A stretch of 64,000 nt of DNA from Cyanidiococcus yangmingshanensis (lineage: Eukaryota > Rhodophyta > Bangiophyceae > Cyanidiales > Cyanidiaceae), in assembly GCA_013995675.1 (NCBI GenBank), contig VWRR01000001.1, forward strand, positions 980,798 to 1,044,797, written 5' to 3'. The notes beneath the pieces are model-generated. The model had not been told where the DNA came from and ran no database searches. It worked only from the letters and a program-made list of their open reading frames with translations. Below, in pieces: positions 1 through 9,360 of the stretch. How positions within the stretch are numbered: the stretch's first letter is position 1; every line of letters starts with the position of its first letter. The translations under genes were made by a program, and so were the position numbers.

Positions 1-234
1 CGCGTGCCATCTGGAGGCTACATCGGCTGCAATGATCCGCATCTGGGCTGCAAGGACCCGATCGACAAGATGGAGAGCTTCTTCCTAGCGGAGACGCTCA
101 AATACGCATACCTGCTCTTCTCCGATGACTCGATTCTAGACATCAAAGCCGATTGGGTACTGAACACGGAGGCGCATCCGTTACGCATATCAAAGAATAG
201 CGGACAGGATTTGACCTCAGCTGTACATTCGTGA
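1..234 (+). CDS. Class I alpha-mannosidase (GH47), C-terminal end only
   Basis: The reading frame enters from the left edge and ends at TGA 232-234, so only about 77 C-terminal residues are visible. They carry the closing block of glycoside hydrolase family 47: the [20 protein letters not shown] segment followed by NTEAHPL. In this family the Glu of the first block lies in the active-site barrel, and the Thr of the TEAHP motif coordinates the catalytic calcium ion. GH47 enzymes trim alpha-1,2-linked mannose from N-glycans in the ER or Golgi, or act in ER-associated degradation (EDEM type). The short tail after TEAHPL favours a processing mannosidase, but ER and EDEM types cannot be separated from this piece. 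The family call is firm; the subtype is open. Confidence 0.9.
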   Translation, partial: RVPSGGYIGCNDPHLGCKDPIDKMESFFLAETLKYAYLLFSDDSILDIKADWVLNTEAHPLRISKNSGQDLTSAVHS

Positions 235-1058
235 GGCAAATCAAGCTGCATCTACCGAATAGGGATCCCGACTGTCGGACCCGAGAGATGCTGAGCGCTC
301 TCCGGACAAGTCACAGCCGGAACGCGTCGCCGTGGTCGGCACTCCTTGGGCGGCGGCGGGTACACACGCCCAGTCCATCTTTGAATTCACGCGGTCGCAA
401 GCTCCTTCTATTGTTGGCGTGAATGAACGCACATCAACGCATCCTGATTTCGCTCCTCTATGGCCGAACCATGAATACTCCGACGAAAGCATTCCCATAT
501 AGCCAGGGAACAACCACGCGTTGGGGGTACGTCCAATGCCCAGGACTCGACACGCTGGGTGTATCGCGCTGAAGCATGTTTTTGTCATCGCTCCTAGGTA
601 TCCCTCCTATGACTGGCTTCGCATTGATCTTGTGAATCAAGCTCTGTCCATGGTGCAGTGAACCTAAAACGTTACAGGTTGCGCTCCGAAAACGCTGCCT
701 GTATTCAAACGACGCGGCCTATCGTACAGGCGACCGGCACCAGACGAAGCCCTTGTCCATCCTTGTTTCGAGTCGTGGGTATATGCCAACTGTTTCGGCG
801 GCAATCCCACCGTTCATCGAAAGAATCAGGTGAAGCTATCGCGTTTTCAATCGTTGCACGAAGCAGAGTTGGGATTGGACTCAGAGCGTCTCACGGAATC
901 ACAGCTCGAGCAGTTCGTAGTTTCTTGGACGAGTACGCGAACCACGGGCCGGGACCGTCGACGAAGCTGTCATCGCTGCTCGTCGCGGACGCTTCTGAAA
1001 CAGCTTTTAGGAGACATTGAACGGTGAACAAGTTTGGAGACGCTCTAGGTGTTTGACC
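235..1058. other. Unassigned stretch with coding-like fragments
   Basis: No intact gene is recognised between the mannosidase and glutathione synthetase. On the plus strand one frame is open from 263 to 661 except for a TAG at 500-502. Protein-like text continues in other frames to about 1000, for example around 740-920. On the minus strand 241-588 is open for 115 codons, which weakens the plus-strand reading. The stretch may hold a decayed or frame-disrupted gene, or just flanking DNA. No family was recognised. Confidence 0.3.
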
Positions 1059-2797
1059 ATGTCGAAAACAGCGTCGGAGGAGAGGCTTCCTTTTCTACTG
1101 CACCCACCGACCCAGGCTGATGTGCTGGAACTCGCCGAGTACGCCCAGAGTGCGGCAGTGCTTTACGGACTGGTTATGGCGGCGAGTGCTTCCTCGAGTT
1201 CTGGCTCAGGGCAAGCGCCGACCTGGACAGCAATGCCGGTGCCAATGACGCTTTTTCCAACCGTGGTACCTCGTTCGTGTTATCACCAGGCGCGAAGCTT
1301 GATGGTGCCTCTGCAACGCTGCATGGATAGCCTCGCTCGAGATACGCCGTTCCTGCTCCAGTGCCTTCGCGTGACCGCGACACAAGACCCTTTCACGGCG
1401 CGTTTATGCGAGCTTGCGCGACAGAACCCAATGGAGGATGATCGACCGGCCTTGGGTATCCTCCGAGCAGACTATTTCATCACAACAGACAGGAGGTTGC
1501 GTCTCGTAGAGATCAATACGATCGCAAGCTCCTTCGGTGCGCTGGGAAGCCACCTGCGCTCGCTTCACACCCACGTGTTGCACCGGGCCGACATTCTCGG
1601 ACTCTTCAGGGATTTGCCGCACAGGGCGCATTCGGATCTTCCAGGCCACATCGATGCTGCCGTGGCCCAGCTTGCCTCATGGCGACGTGCTCAGTGCGAA
1701 AATAACATGCCCGAGAACGGTGCTCTGGAGGGGATAGCAGAGGCCCTAGCGCACGCCCATCGATGGTGGCGAGCGCAACAGGAGTCGCAGTCGTTGGACG
1801 TTGACACGGCAGTCGTCCTTTTTGTCACGCAGCCAGGTGAACGCAACATTTATGATCAAAAATGGGTTGAATTCACACTCTGGAAGGAACATAGTATTCG
1901 GGTGCGGCGTGCAACGCTCTCACAAATTGCAGAACGTGGGCAACTTGTCACCACAGGCTCTGGAACACGTCCGGCATTGACGCTCGCGATGGGCGCTGCA
2001 GGTGATCCTCGGGCGGAATTCGTCTCTGTAGTCTACTATCGTGCTGGCTATATACCCCAGGATTACCCGAGCGACCAGTGAATGGGAGGCTCGAGCGATG
2101 ATCGCGCGCTCCAGTGCCAGTAGAATGCCCTACGGTTGCCTACCAACTGGTCGGCAGCAAGCGCATGCAGCAGATTCTCGGCGAACCGGGTGTCTTTGAG
2201 CGCTACCTGAGCGACTCGCCCGACTCGAAGTGGCACGCACAGGACGCTGCATCTACCCAGCTGGAGGAGCGTGCGCATTCCAAAGCCGAAGCCGTGCTTG
2301 AAACCTTCGTGGGGATGTACGCTTTCGATGATCCGAGCAATCGCGCGGCGATTGTGCAACGTGTTCTGGACCATCCCGATGAGTTTGTCCTCAAGCCTCA
2401 ACGCGAAGGAGGCGGGAACAATCTCTACGGTGCTGATATGGTCAAATGCATTGAGGCCTACTGGAACGCTCCAGAGATGGTTCCTCGTCGCCAGGACCCG
2501 GAGCATCCCCTCTGTGCCTACGTGCTGATGGATCGAATTCATCCAGCGTCGTCGGAAAATGTGATTCTGCGAAATGGGAACGCTCCAGTCCGGAGCGAAT
2601 GTGTCTCCGAGTTAGGTATTTTCGGAATCTTTTTCGGCAATGCTCGGCATCGTGGGAGCGCATCCACGAGCACGATCATCGATATCTTGAACCAGGCGGT
2701 TGGGCACTTGCTACGGACCAAAGCAGCGCGACAAGATGATGGCGGAGTGGCAGCAGGTGTTGCAGCACTCGACTCGCCCTGGCTCGACACCGTCTAA
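1059..2797 (+). CDS. Glutathione synthetase, split by two one-base frame changes
   Basis: This is the eukaryotic ATP-grasp glutathione synthetase, which joins gamma-glutamylcysteine and glycine using ATP in the cytosol or plastid. The N-terminal part (1059-2078) includes the substrate-domain block LRADYFITTD...LVEINTIASSFG. The C-terminal part (about 2120-2797) has the ATP-binding block FVLKPQREGGGNNLYG, then SELGIFG and the signature GHLLRTKA...DGGVAAGVA. The middle piece EWEARAMIARSSA lies in a third frame at 2080-2118. If one base is passed over at 2079 and one at 2119, the chain aligns residue for residue with the family, giving about 578 residues against the usual 470-500. The extra length comes from insertions in the N-terminal half. 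The start is ATG 1059; an upstream TTG at 1017 is in frame but less likely. Function is certain if the breaks are sequencing errors, otherwise the gene is damaged or recoded. Confidence 0.9.
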
Positions 2798-3287
2798 ATA
2801 CTGATAGGGGATGTCTCCAAGTACTACAAGTTTAGGCTGATCTCCTAAACTACAGCGGATTTACGCCCGACTTGGGCGTTCGGCCGAAACCGATCCCTGT
2901 CGTCTTTTCTGGTGATCCGGTTTGAATCAAGGATATCCGAGCGCCCCCTTTCCAGTCAGTATCTCGATTGAAACACTGGAGCGTCCAAGTCGTTCGCTGC
3001 GTGGGTCGAGGGTTTCCTGTCCCGGAAGGAGTCGCCTCTGGAGACTCTTGTAACGCTCCTAGCGTCCACGAACTCGAGGATGCTCTCATGAAGAGCATTG
3101 GCTACAGCTCGTTCGCGCTTCGATTCAACAGACAACCCCAAAGTGAACACTCAAGCGCGACCATGAAAAAAGCTCGGGCGTGCCTCGACAACGAGCACTG
3201 TCTCCAAAAAGAGACACTCGAGTGTCTCTTCGTCTATCAAGCGCCTGGCGACTGACGACTGCAGCGAATCAAGCCCCATCATCATTC
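2798..3287. other. Intergenic stretch, nothing recognised
   Basis: The interval between glutathione synthetase and PDCD5 has only short open stretches. The longest, 2968-3255 plus, lacks family resemblance and shows no sign of selection visible by eye. The two flanking genes converge here, so both 3' ends and their polyadenylation signals should lie in it. Confidence 0.4.
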
Positions 3288-3716
3288 TCAATCATCCTCA
3301 TCATCCGACCAAGTTCGACGTCTGGCAATGGTCACACGCGGTCTGACGTCCGAATCCGAGTGCAAGCGCTGAAGCAGGGCGATGAGCTGAGTTTCGGTAA
3401 CCCGCGTTCCTGGTGCCAGTTCGCCAAAGCGCACTGCACGCAACAGATAGTCCTCTACAGCCCTTGCCTTGTCCGGTCTAACAAGTGCCACTCTAGCCAG
3501 GCGTTCGCTCGCCTCGTCACTCAGAATCAGACGTAGCAAACTGCGTCTTCGCTCCGCCTCTGCTGCCTCTGCCGCTGCTCGTTCACCGGCCTCGTCGGTT
3601 GTTTGTCTCCCAGTCTTACCCGAGTCAAGCGTTGTACCAGCTTCCGGCGTCATCGCCTCAGAAAGCGATGTCTTCTTGGAACCATGGTCTAGCCATGGAA
3701 ATCCATTTGGCTGCAT
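3288..3716 (-). CDS. PDCD5 / TFAR19 family DNA-binding protein
   Basis: The 142-residue product matches the programmed cell death 5 family, small helical DNA-binding proteins conserved from archaea to humans. The core runs from about residue 60 with LLRLILSDEASERLARVALV, then RPDKARAVEDYLLRAVRFGE and the third helix ending in LIALLQRL. The family's acidic tail is present as SDDEDD at the very C terminus. PDCD5 members bind DNA and, in eukaryotes, the TRiC chaperonin. The N terminus before the core is longer than usual and rich in Ala, Glu and Arg. I chose ATG 3716; the frame also extends to a GTG at 3737. The gene is divergent from the AT-hook gene to its right. Confidence 0.85.
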   Translation of the reverse strand: MQPNGFPWLDHGSKKTSLSEAMTPEAGTTLDSGKTGRQTTDEAGERAAAEAAEAERRRSLLRLILSDEASERLARVALVRPDKARAVEDYLLRAVRFGELAPGTRVTETQLIALLQRLHSDSDVRPRVTIARRRTWSDDEDD

Positions 3717-4196
3717 CGAGACTGACAAAGTCTCCACTGGGTGAGGCGGTTGCGAGCGTGTTGCCGCCCTTTCTGGAACGCCAGGCGTTGTCCTCGCGGC
3801 GCACGTGCGCGGGTACAGGTTCTGTACGGCGCGCGTTCCCGTTGTGGACGCTCATGTTGGTTCTGTAACAACGACACGGGGAACGAGACACAGGAGTGCC
3901 GAACCTGCACGTGACCTTTCTCGTCCTGGTGAATATATTGTGTGGGTGTATAAACCAGTGTCCCTGAAATCGAAAACTTTTTTGTGGAACGGTGAGAACG
4001 GCTTTGGGAGTCGCTCTCCGAACTAGATTGACAAGGTTCGACGTCTGGCGGTAGCGCTTGTGGCCACGAGGCTTCGTTTTCACTAGGTAAGGCTTTCTAG
4101 ATCGACAGACACTCTTAAAGACTGTTCGAGAGGATTTGCGTGTTCTGAGCCAGTGTTTCTCAGCGCTCAGCGAGTGGGTTCGTTCTCGACGCGTTC
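3717..4196. promoter_or_regulatory. Divergent intergenic region, PDCD5 / AT-hook gene
   Basis: These 480 bases separate two genes that point away from each other, so both promoters should lie here. No convincing TATA box or repeated operator-like element was seen. The assignment rests on gene orientation only. Confidence 0.4.
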
Positions 4197-5204
4197 ATGG
4201 AGCAGCGTGCCGCGCCTCATCCCGCCGTGGCTGTCGGCACCGAGATGGATGCTGGCTCTAGTTTAGAGAGCGACGCTGGCGCTACGCGTGCGGACAGCAA
4301 GGTCGTGGAGCACGATCAAACAGCACCGACGACGTCGACGACGACAATAACAAGAATAAGCGCGAAACGTGACATCACGGAAATGGACCATCACTTGGGA
4401 GACGATGCCGCGCCGTCGAGCGCAGTGCCACAGCAGCAGCGTCGAGCGCAGCGCGAACTGTTGGACCGGGAGCGCTCAGCTTTGGAGACATCACTGCCCT
4501 CGCCGTCGTCTTTGAATACTCAGGATGCCTCGCCAAGGACTGGGCAGGTTGGGGTCAGCACCACCACAATGCAGCCGACAGCAAGCAGCGCTGGTGCGAC
4601 GCCAACCACCACAGATGCTTGTGCGGATGCCAGCGCTGCTAGCGGCATCGTCGTTGCGAATACGGCTCCATTGCTGCTGCCCCGTCGCAAACGAGGTCGT
4701 CCTCGCAAGGAAGAGCTTCTCGCCCGGAAGCAGCAGTTGGTGACAGAGACGTCGGCGCCCGTGCTCAACAACAGTCATCAGCGATGGAGAGCGAGCATAT
4801 CCTCCGTCGACATACCTCGGACTGTCCACATCATGTACGACTATCCGGAAACCAAAAACCGTCACGGCGTTGGTGCCATCTCGCGTCCAGTTGAGCGATG
4901 TATCTCCGTAGAGGAACTCGAATCGCTGTCGGGAAAGAAACAGCCAGAAGCGCGCGTGCCTGCCATCAAGCTGAGTGAACCCTTTCCAGCGAGTGCCACC
5001 GTGCGCGTCCTCCGCATACCGCGACGAGTCGACGAGGCGCTCTCGATGGCGACCAAGACGAGAATCTCCGTCCAGACAGCGACAGACAAGTCACTGCTTG
5101 AGAACGCCGTTTCGAGCGAGGAGAATTTTGCCTCCGATCAAGTCATTGAGTTGGTTTCGAGCAAAACTGCAACACCTAGCGCTCGCCAATCCAAAGGAAT
5201 ATAA
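4197..5204 (+). CDS. AT-hook-containing low-complexity protein
   Basis: The 335-residue product is rich in Ser, Thr, Ala and Gln in its first 160 residues. It then has the strongly basic RRKRGRPRKEELLARK at about residues 163-178. RGRP flanked by basic residues is the AT-hook, which binds the minor groove of AT-rich DNA, so a nuclear chromatin or transcription role is likely. The second half has no recognised fold. The first in-frame ATG at 4197 is used. The stop at 5202-5204 overlaps an ATG in another frame (TAATG), and protein-like text continues in shifting frames beyond it. The annotated C terminus may therefore be premature. The AT-hook is clear; the biological role is unknown. Confidence 0.65.
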   Translation: MEQRAAPHPAVAVGTEMDAGSSLESDAGATRADSKVVEHDQTAPTTSTTTITRISAKRDITEMDHHLGDDAAPSSAVPQQQRRAQRELLDRERSALETSLPSPSSLNTQDASPRTGQVGVSTTTMQPTASSAGATPTTTDACADASAASGIVVANTAPLLLPRRKRGRPRKEELLARKQQLVTETSAPVLNNSHQRWRASISSVDIPRTVHIMYDYPETKNRHGVGAISRPVERCISVEELESLSGKKQPEARVPAIKLSEPFPASATVRVLRIPRRVDEALSMATKTRISVQTATDKSLLENAVSSEENFASDQVIELVSSKTATPSARQSKGI

Positions 5205-6012
5205 TGTCGCCCATGAGATCGGTCGAGTGCTGGAGTACACTCGATCCGGAGACGCTTGTCGCGCACTGGCCACGAAACTGGTGCGCCAGATTTCCCGACG
5301 ATATGCTGGAAACGCTCCCGCGCTAGGGATGCTGCTGTCGCAGAGCTCCGCGAAATCAAGCCGCTTCTTTCACTACCCGATGCCATGCTCTTCCAATCGA
5401 ATGGGCAACCTTCCGAGTCATTGTTTACGAACTGGGTAGGACCCCAGACTCAAGATCCTAAAGCGCTACCACTTCGAGATCAGCCGCACTTGCGGTCCAT
5501 CTCAGTGGACTCTCGGTCACAAGAACCCACCAATAGAACTGTTACGAACACTGGCGGGTACGGAACAGGCAGCCAGTGAAGCGATCATCGCTTTTGCTCG
5601 ATTCGTCTTCGATAGTCCCGTCCTCTGCGGGCATGACATGTTCGGTATCCGATTCATTCAAAGGCATCGATTATCGTCAGAGCGAGCATCGCGTTCCACC
5701 TGCCCGGCCACATGAAAGACTTTTTTGGGCGTTCCCCTCAGCAACGATCGTCGTTGAGACGAATGATTGCTCGTTCTCGTTCGGCAGTCGGTTTGGTGAT
5801 CTGGAACAATCGGCATTGGTCGTAGGCATGCTAATCATCGCCGATCGTTTGGATTCAGTTCAGCAGCTTGCCGTCGCATCACGACTAGTGATTTTAGGAG
5901 TCGCACGATGTCCGACCAAGATGGTTCATCTCGTCGATGGCAAACGGCCGTATGCGGAGAATCCATTCCCGGACGGTATAAGCCTGCCCCACGAGAGGCG
6001 TTTCCAAAGCCC
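5205..6012 (+). other. Protein-like fragments downstream of the AT-hook gene
   Basis: From the ATG at 5204 one frame reads about 40 residues with a Trp-rich composition and ends at TAG 5324. Further protein-like pieces follow: around 5300-5380 in a second frame, about 5380-5440 back in the first, and 5440-5719 in the third. The last piece includes RYHFEIS and AIIAFARFVFDSP. Read together they suggest one coding region broken several times, perhaps the true C-terminal half of the AT-hook gene. No family was recognised, and chance open stretches cannot be excluded. Confidence 0.3.
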
Positions 6013-6981
6013 TCAAGCATCGCCAGCCTTGTCTGGTCCCTCGTCGACAAGTCGACCCAGTCGTCTTTTCAACTCATTCAGCTGGCGTTCAGAAAACTCA
6101 CCTGCATACTCTCGATCTGGAGGTCCATTCTCGGGCGCATCGCGGAAGTAACGTTCGTATCCAGGCATGTTGTCTTGTGGTGGTACAATCATCATACCCG
6201 AGGGAACCAGGCCCATGCGAAGTCCCGTCTGCTCACAGAACTCATAGACCTGAGCGATACGAAGTTTTTCTACTTCGGCTTCAGGGAACTCTTGCGCGGC
6301 CAGCAAGTGCGCATAGTGCGTCGCCTCTACATTGCGCTCGAACGCGAGAATAATATCCTCATCGCCGAGTCGCAGACTATAGATTCCAGCTCCTCGTGGC
6401 GCTGATCGGAACACCAAGACGTAGACCTCCTTTCCAGGGTCGTAGAGAGCTTCCTCACCCTCGACAATGGTGGCCTCGACCTCGAACACCGACCGTCGCT
6501 CGCCTTGATCGCTAGCCACGATGTCGCGTGTTCGATCCGCGTCCTTGTCAGCGTCCTCATCAGACTGTTTCACCTTCCGTATACGCTTTTGGAGCTCCTC
6601 AAGAGGAAGCCAAGTTTCAGGTATGTCGTGAAACGTTCGTTCTCCCGTGTCGGTGGACTCTTCCGCGCCTCCGTCCTCATGTTTCCCGTCCTCAGCGGCA
6701 GCAGCAGCAGCAGCAGCGTCGTCGTCATCCCATGCGTCGGCATTTGCGTCCGCCGAGTCCAGCGTCGCACGCAGTCGACTCGCTGACCGCCAGGCGAACA
6801 GGTTAAGCGCTCCTCGAAGGCCAGCTTGGCGACGAGCATTCACCAGATTTTGGTGACGCCACCGACAACGAGAACAGGCCACAGCAGACCTGGTCGTTAG
6901 GGACGCGTTCAGTGTCCTTCCGCTCCAGTCGCCCGAAGCAACCGCGCTACCACAGACCAACCAAGCAGCAGAGACAAGCAT
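6013..6981 (-). CDS. DUF3110 protein, probably plastid-targeted
   Basis: The 322-residue product has a DUF3110 domain at about residues 185-275. The domain opens with VYVLVFRS, passes through GIYSLRLGDEDIILAFE and HYAHLLAAQEFPEAEVEKL, and ends near VPPQDN. DUF3110 proteins are known from cyanobacteria and plastid-bearing eukaryotes; their function is not established. The first 60 residues begin hydrophobic and are rich in Ala, Ser and Arg with almost no acidic residues, as expected for a transit peptide. An acidic Asp/Ala-rich linker follows, including an eight-alanine run encoded by GCN repeats at about 6696-6720. The ATG at 6981 is the first in frame. The gene is divergent from TRAPPC2. Family call firm, plastid location inferred. 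Confidence 0.82.
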   Translation of the reverse strand: MLVSAAWLVCGSAVASGDWSGRTLNASLTTRSAVACSRCRWRHQNLVNARRQAGLRGALNLFAWRSASRLRATLDSADANADAWDDDDAAAAAAAAEDGKHEDGGAEESTDTGERTFHDIPETWLPLEELQKRIRKVKQSDEDADKDADRTRDIVASDQGERRSVFEVEATIVEGEEALYDPGKEVYVLVFRSAPRGAGIYSLRLGDEDIILAFERNVEATHYAHLLAAQEFPEAEVEKLRIAQVYEFCEQTGLRMGLVPSGMMIVPPQDNMPGYERYFRDAPENGPPDREYAGEFSERQLNELKRRLGRLVDEGPDKAGDA

Positions 6982-7609
6982 AGCTTCGAGAAAATCACTT
7001 GAAGAAGCAAGTGATGTCCGTGGGCCTCAGCAACCGCTCAACTGGAGAATATCGTCAAGAACGGAACCTGACATCGATACAGAGCGCGGCGCAAGACCGT
7101 CCGGAACACTCGGCTAGGCCAGCATTCATGTGCAGTATTGCTGTTCTCCCTGGCGTCGAAAACCCGCAAGCCTTGAGCTTGTCTTCTGTCCGGAAGGAAA
7201 GCGAGGATACAGCTTGGGTGCTGGAAAAGGCCCCTGGCTGGAGAGACTGGAAACGACTGGAGGGCACAAGGCGAAAGATCGGAATCAAGTCAGAAGTCGG
7301 TTACTGTCGTCGGGGAGCCGCCAGCAAGGTGCCATTAACATCTTTACCACCTGTCGGTGCACCGAATGCCTCTAGAGCTCATAGACGTCACTGTTTAAGA
7401 ACAGACGAGGCGCAGTGAATCCGAACACGTCGTAAGCGAGCAAGCTGGGCGATCGTTGGTCTCGGGGGAAAACGTTTGCGCGCCCCGGCCCCTTGGTCGT
7501 TTCTGAGCACTAGCACGGACGAACGAGCGTACACCTGAGTGCACATTGGGCGGGGCGCTCGTTCTTACTTGCCCAACTACGGAGCATCGAACGTTGTTTC
7601 TTGAGACTC
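6982..7609. promoter_or_regulatory. Divergent intergenic region, DUF3110 gene / TRAPPC2
   Basis: About 630 bases lie between two outward-pointing genes, so both promoters are expected here. An open stretch at 6999-7418 plus is Ser/Arg-rich without family resemblance and is not called. No clear regulatory motif was identified. Confidence 0.4.
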
Positions 7610-8110
7610 ATGATTGAGCGGCTCTATTATTTTGTGATCGTCGGTCCGAATGATCGCGTGCTCTATGATCTCTTTTACCCAGCGTCACTATCAGAACTGG
7701 ACTGGCGAACGAGTTCGGATGCATCGAGCCCCACTGAACGAGGAGGTTTCGAATCCCATCATTTCGTCCCCAGCATCCAAGCAGTTTTACAGTTCGTTGC
7801 CTACAGCGCACTTGATCACATCGACGAGAAACTCTGGATAACTTCAGCGCGTAGCTTGAAACATGTGTTTCGGTTCCGTGAATGGTCTGCGTCTGTTCAT
7901 CTGACACCGAACGCGAGCACTCGCTTTGTCTTGGTACACGGCTCCAGTGAGGATGCGGCTCGCAACGTGCGTGCCTTCATGAACGCAGTCTACGAAGTCT
8001 ATGTTCCATGCGTTCTCTGCAATCCCTTTCAGGACGCAGAGGCACCAATTCAGAGTCAACGATTTCATGAAGTGGCCAAGAATCTGGCTAAGAGGTATCT
8101 CTCTGGCTAG
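7610..8110 (+). CDS. TRAPPC2 / sedlin, TRAPP complex subunit
   Basis: The 166-residue product matches sedlin (Trs20 in yeast), a longin-fold subunit of the TRAPP tethering complexes that act in ER-to-Golgi and later vesicle traffic. It opens with LYYFVIVGPNDRVLYDL, the family's first strand pair. It continues with QFVAYSALDHIDEKLW, matching the conserved helix and loop, then FVLVHGSSEDAARNVRAFMN, VYEVYVPCVLCNPF and a short C-terminal helix. Family length is about 140; the extra 25 residues form a Ser/Thr-rich insertion after the second strand. ATG 7610 puts the first strand at the N terminus, as in the family, and is preferred over a TTG at 7601. The gene looks intact. Confidence 0.9.
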   Translation: MIERLYYFVIVGPNDRVLYDLFYPASLSELDWRTSSDASSPTERGGFESHHFVPSIQAVLQFVAYSALDHIDEKLWITSARSLKHVFRFREWSASVHLTPNASTRFVLVHGSSEDAARNVRAFMNAVYEVYVPCVLCNPFQDAEAPIQSQRFHEVAKNLAKRYLSG

Positions 8111-9360
8111 AAGTTGCGTGTTTCGCCGGAGAGAGCACGGGAGCTAGGCTGCGTCCCTGTTTCAGGATGCACTCATCCGCCGAACCTGCTTTGGGATGCA
8201 TCCAGCAATCCGCATGCAGCAACTATGCTCCCGACAACTGGTGGCCATGTTTTTAGACCAGTGCCGAAAAAGACGAGGTTGGCGCACCACCTGCTGCGAC
8301 AATGCAGCTGGGGCATTCTATAGGAATTATTCCTGTCCATCGCCGGCCAGTGGACAACCTTTCCTCTCTGCTCGGAACAAGGCATACTCGCCAGCATACG
8401 TATCAACTCATTCAAAGAGTCTTTGGATTGGTGTGGGCAACCAGTTCGGTCAATGCGTTTGCCTCGGATGTGTGATTGCGACCACGTATGGTATTGGGAA
8501 AGCGTCAGAGAACTGTGGCGTGCTCTTTCCTGTCTCCGTCCACAGATCAAGTGTGCCTCTGGTGATAGTTCCTCGTACATGACGTGGCTGAGGCCGTTGT
8601 GAAACTGTAGAAAAGAGGCACTCAGGCGGCTTGAGGTCCGCCCTCTCTCGCCACGAGTAGGAAACCCAGTGTTCGAGGCTGGCGCCTATTCCACGGGCAC
8701 GTTCACAACAGATGATGTACGTCGATATAGATATGTCATGAGACTGCATTCACTTCTGCTGGGATGGCTTGCGGTTCGTTACTGCTGTGTTGCACTTCTC
8801 CAGCGTTTGTTGCACCCATAACGCCGCACTGGTGTCCAGCGAGTGACTCGCGCGCCCCTCGCTCATCGCAACCCTTTCGCTGCCACAACTGGGAGTGCCT
8901 CCTCCTGAACTATACAGATAAAGCGCTCCACTACGACTATTCCTTGCTCTTGCTTCGAGGGGTAGTTCGCCAGATGGCGTTCGACACGCTTCCGCAACGG
9001 ACGCCACCCGCGGAACCTGCGCCTTCGAGCTCGATCGAGAGCCAAGTGCTCATCCTACCCCAGTGCCGGACATCACCTCTTTTCATGCATCCGCCACCAC
9101 GAAGACACAGTCAAGGAGTTCACCAAGACGCTTTGATCGGTACGAACGAGTCAGCGAGCGCCCTCGTTGCCAACTAGAGCGCGTCCTGCATAATGCTTTT
9201 CGCCGAGACTCGACCGCCGGCAAAAATGCACCCTCGAGCGACTTGTCTCCAAGCGTTCGAGTGGCAACCGGTCTCGCCCGACTGACTGACAGAAAATAGA
9301 GAGGTTCGCTTGGTGGTGGTTTGTGTTGTTTTATTGGCGAACGTCCTATAGACACGCGCC
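8111..9360 (+). other. Fragments of an unidentified, frame-disrupted gene
   Basis: Between TRAPPC2 and CTR9 no full-length gene is open, but plausible protein text runs in a chain of frames. It spans about 8196-8310 (third frame), 8323-8475 (first frame, ending in SSVNAFASD) and 8477-8821 (second frame, with ELWRALSCLRPQ and YRYVMRLHSLLLGWLAVRYC). The last stretch is interrupted by one TGA near 8598. Each step moves the frame in the same direction as in the conserved split genes of this window. The end is hydrophobic, suggesting a membrane protein. No family was recognised. From 8822 to 9360 nothing convincing was seen. Confidence 0.35.

Noticed and set aside
241-588. 115-codon minus-strand open frame
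   Set aside because: No family features, no supporting neighbour, and a comparably long plus-strand frame overlaps it; kept only as an unassigned stretch.
2055-2125. Short intron as the cause of the frame change in glutathione synthetase
   Set aside because: A GT...AG pair exists, but the sequence between encodes conserved residues that align with the family without gap.
6505-6806. Plus-strand frames of about 90 codons
   Set aside because: They are shadows of the acidic Ala/Asp-rich linker of the DUF3110 gene on the other strand.
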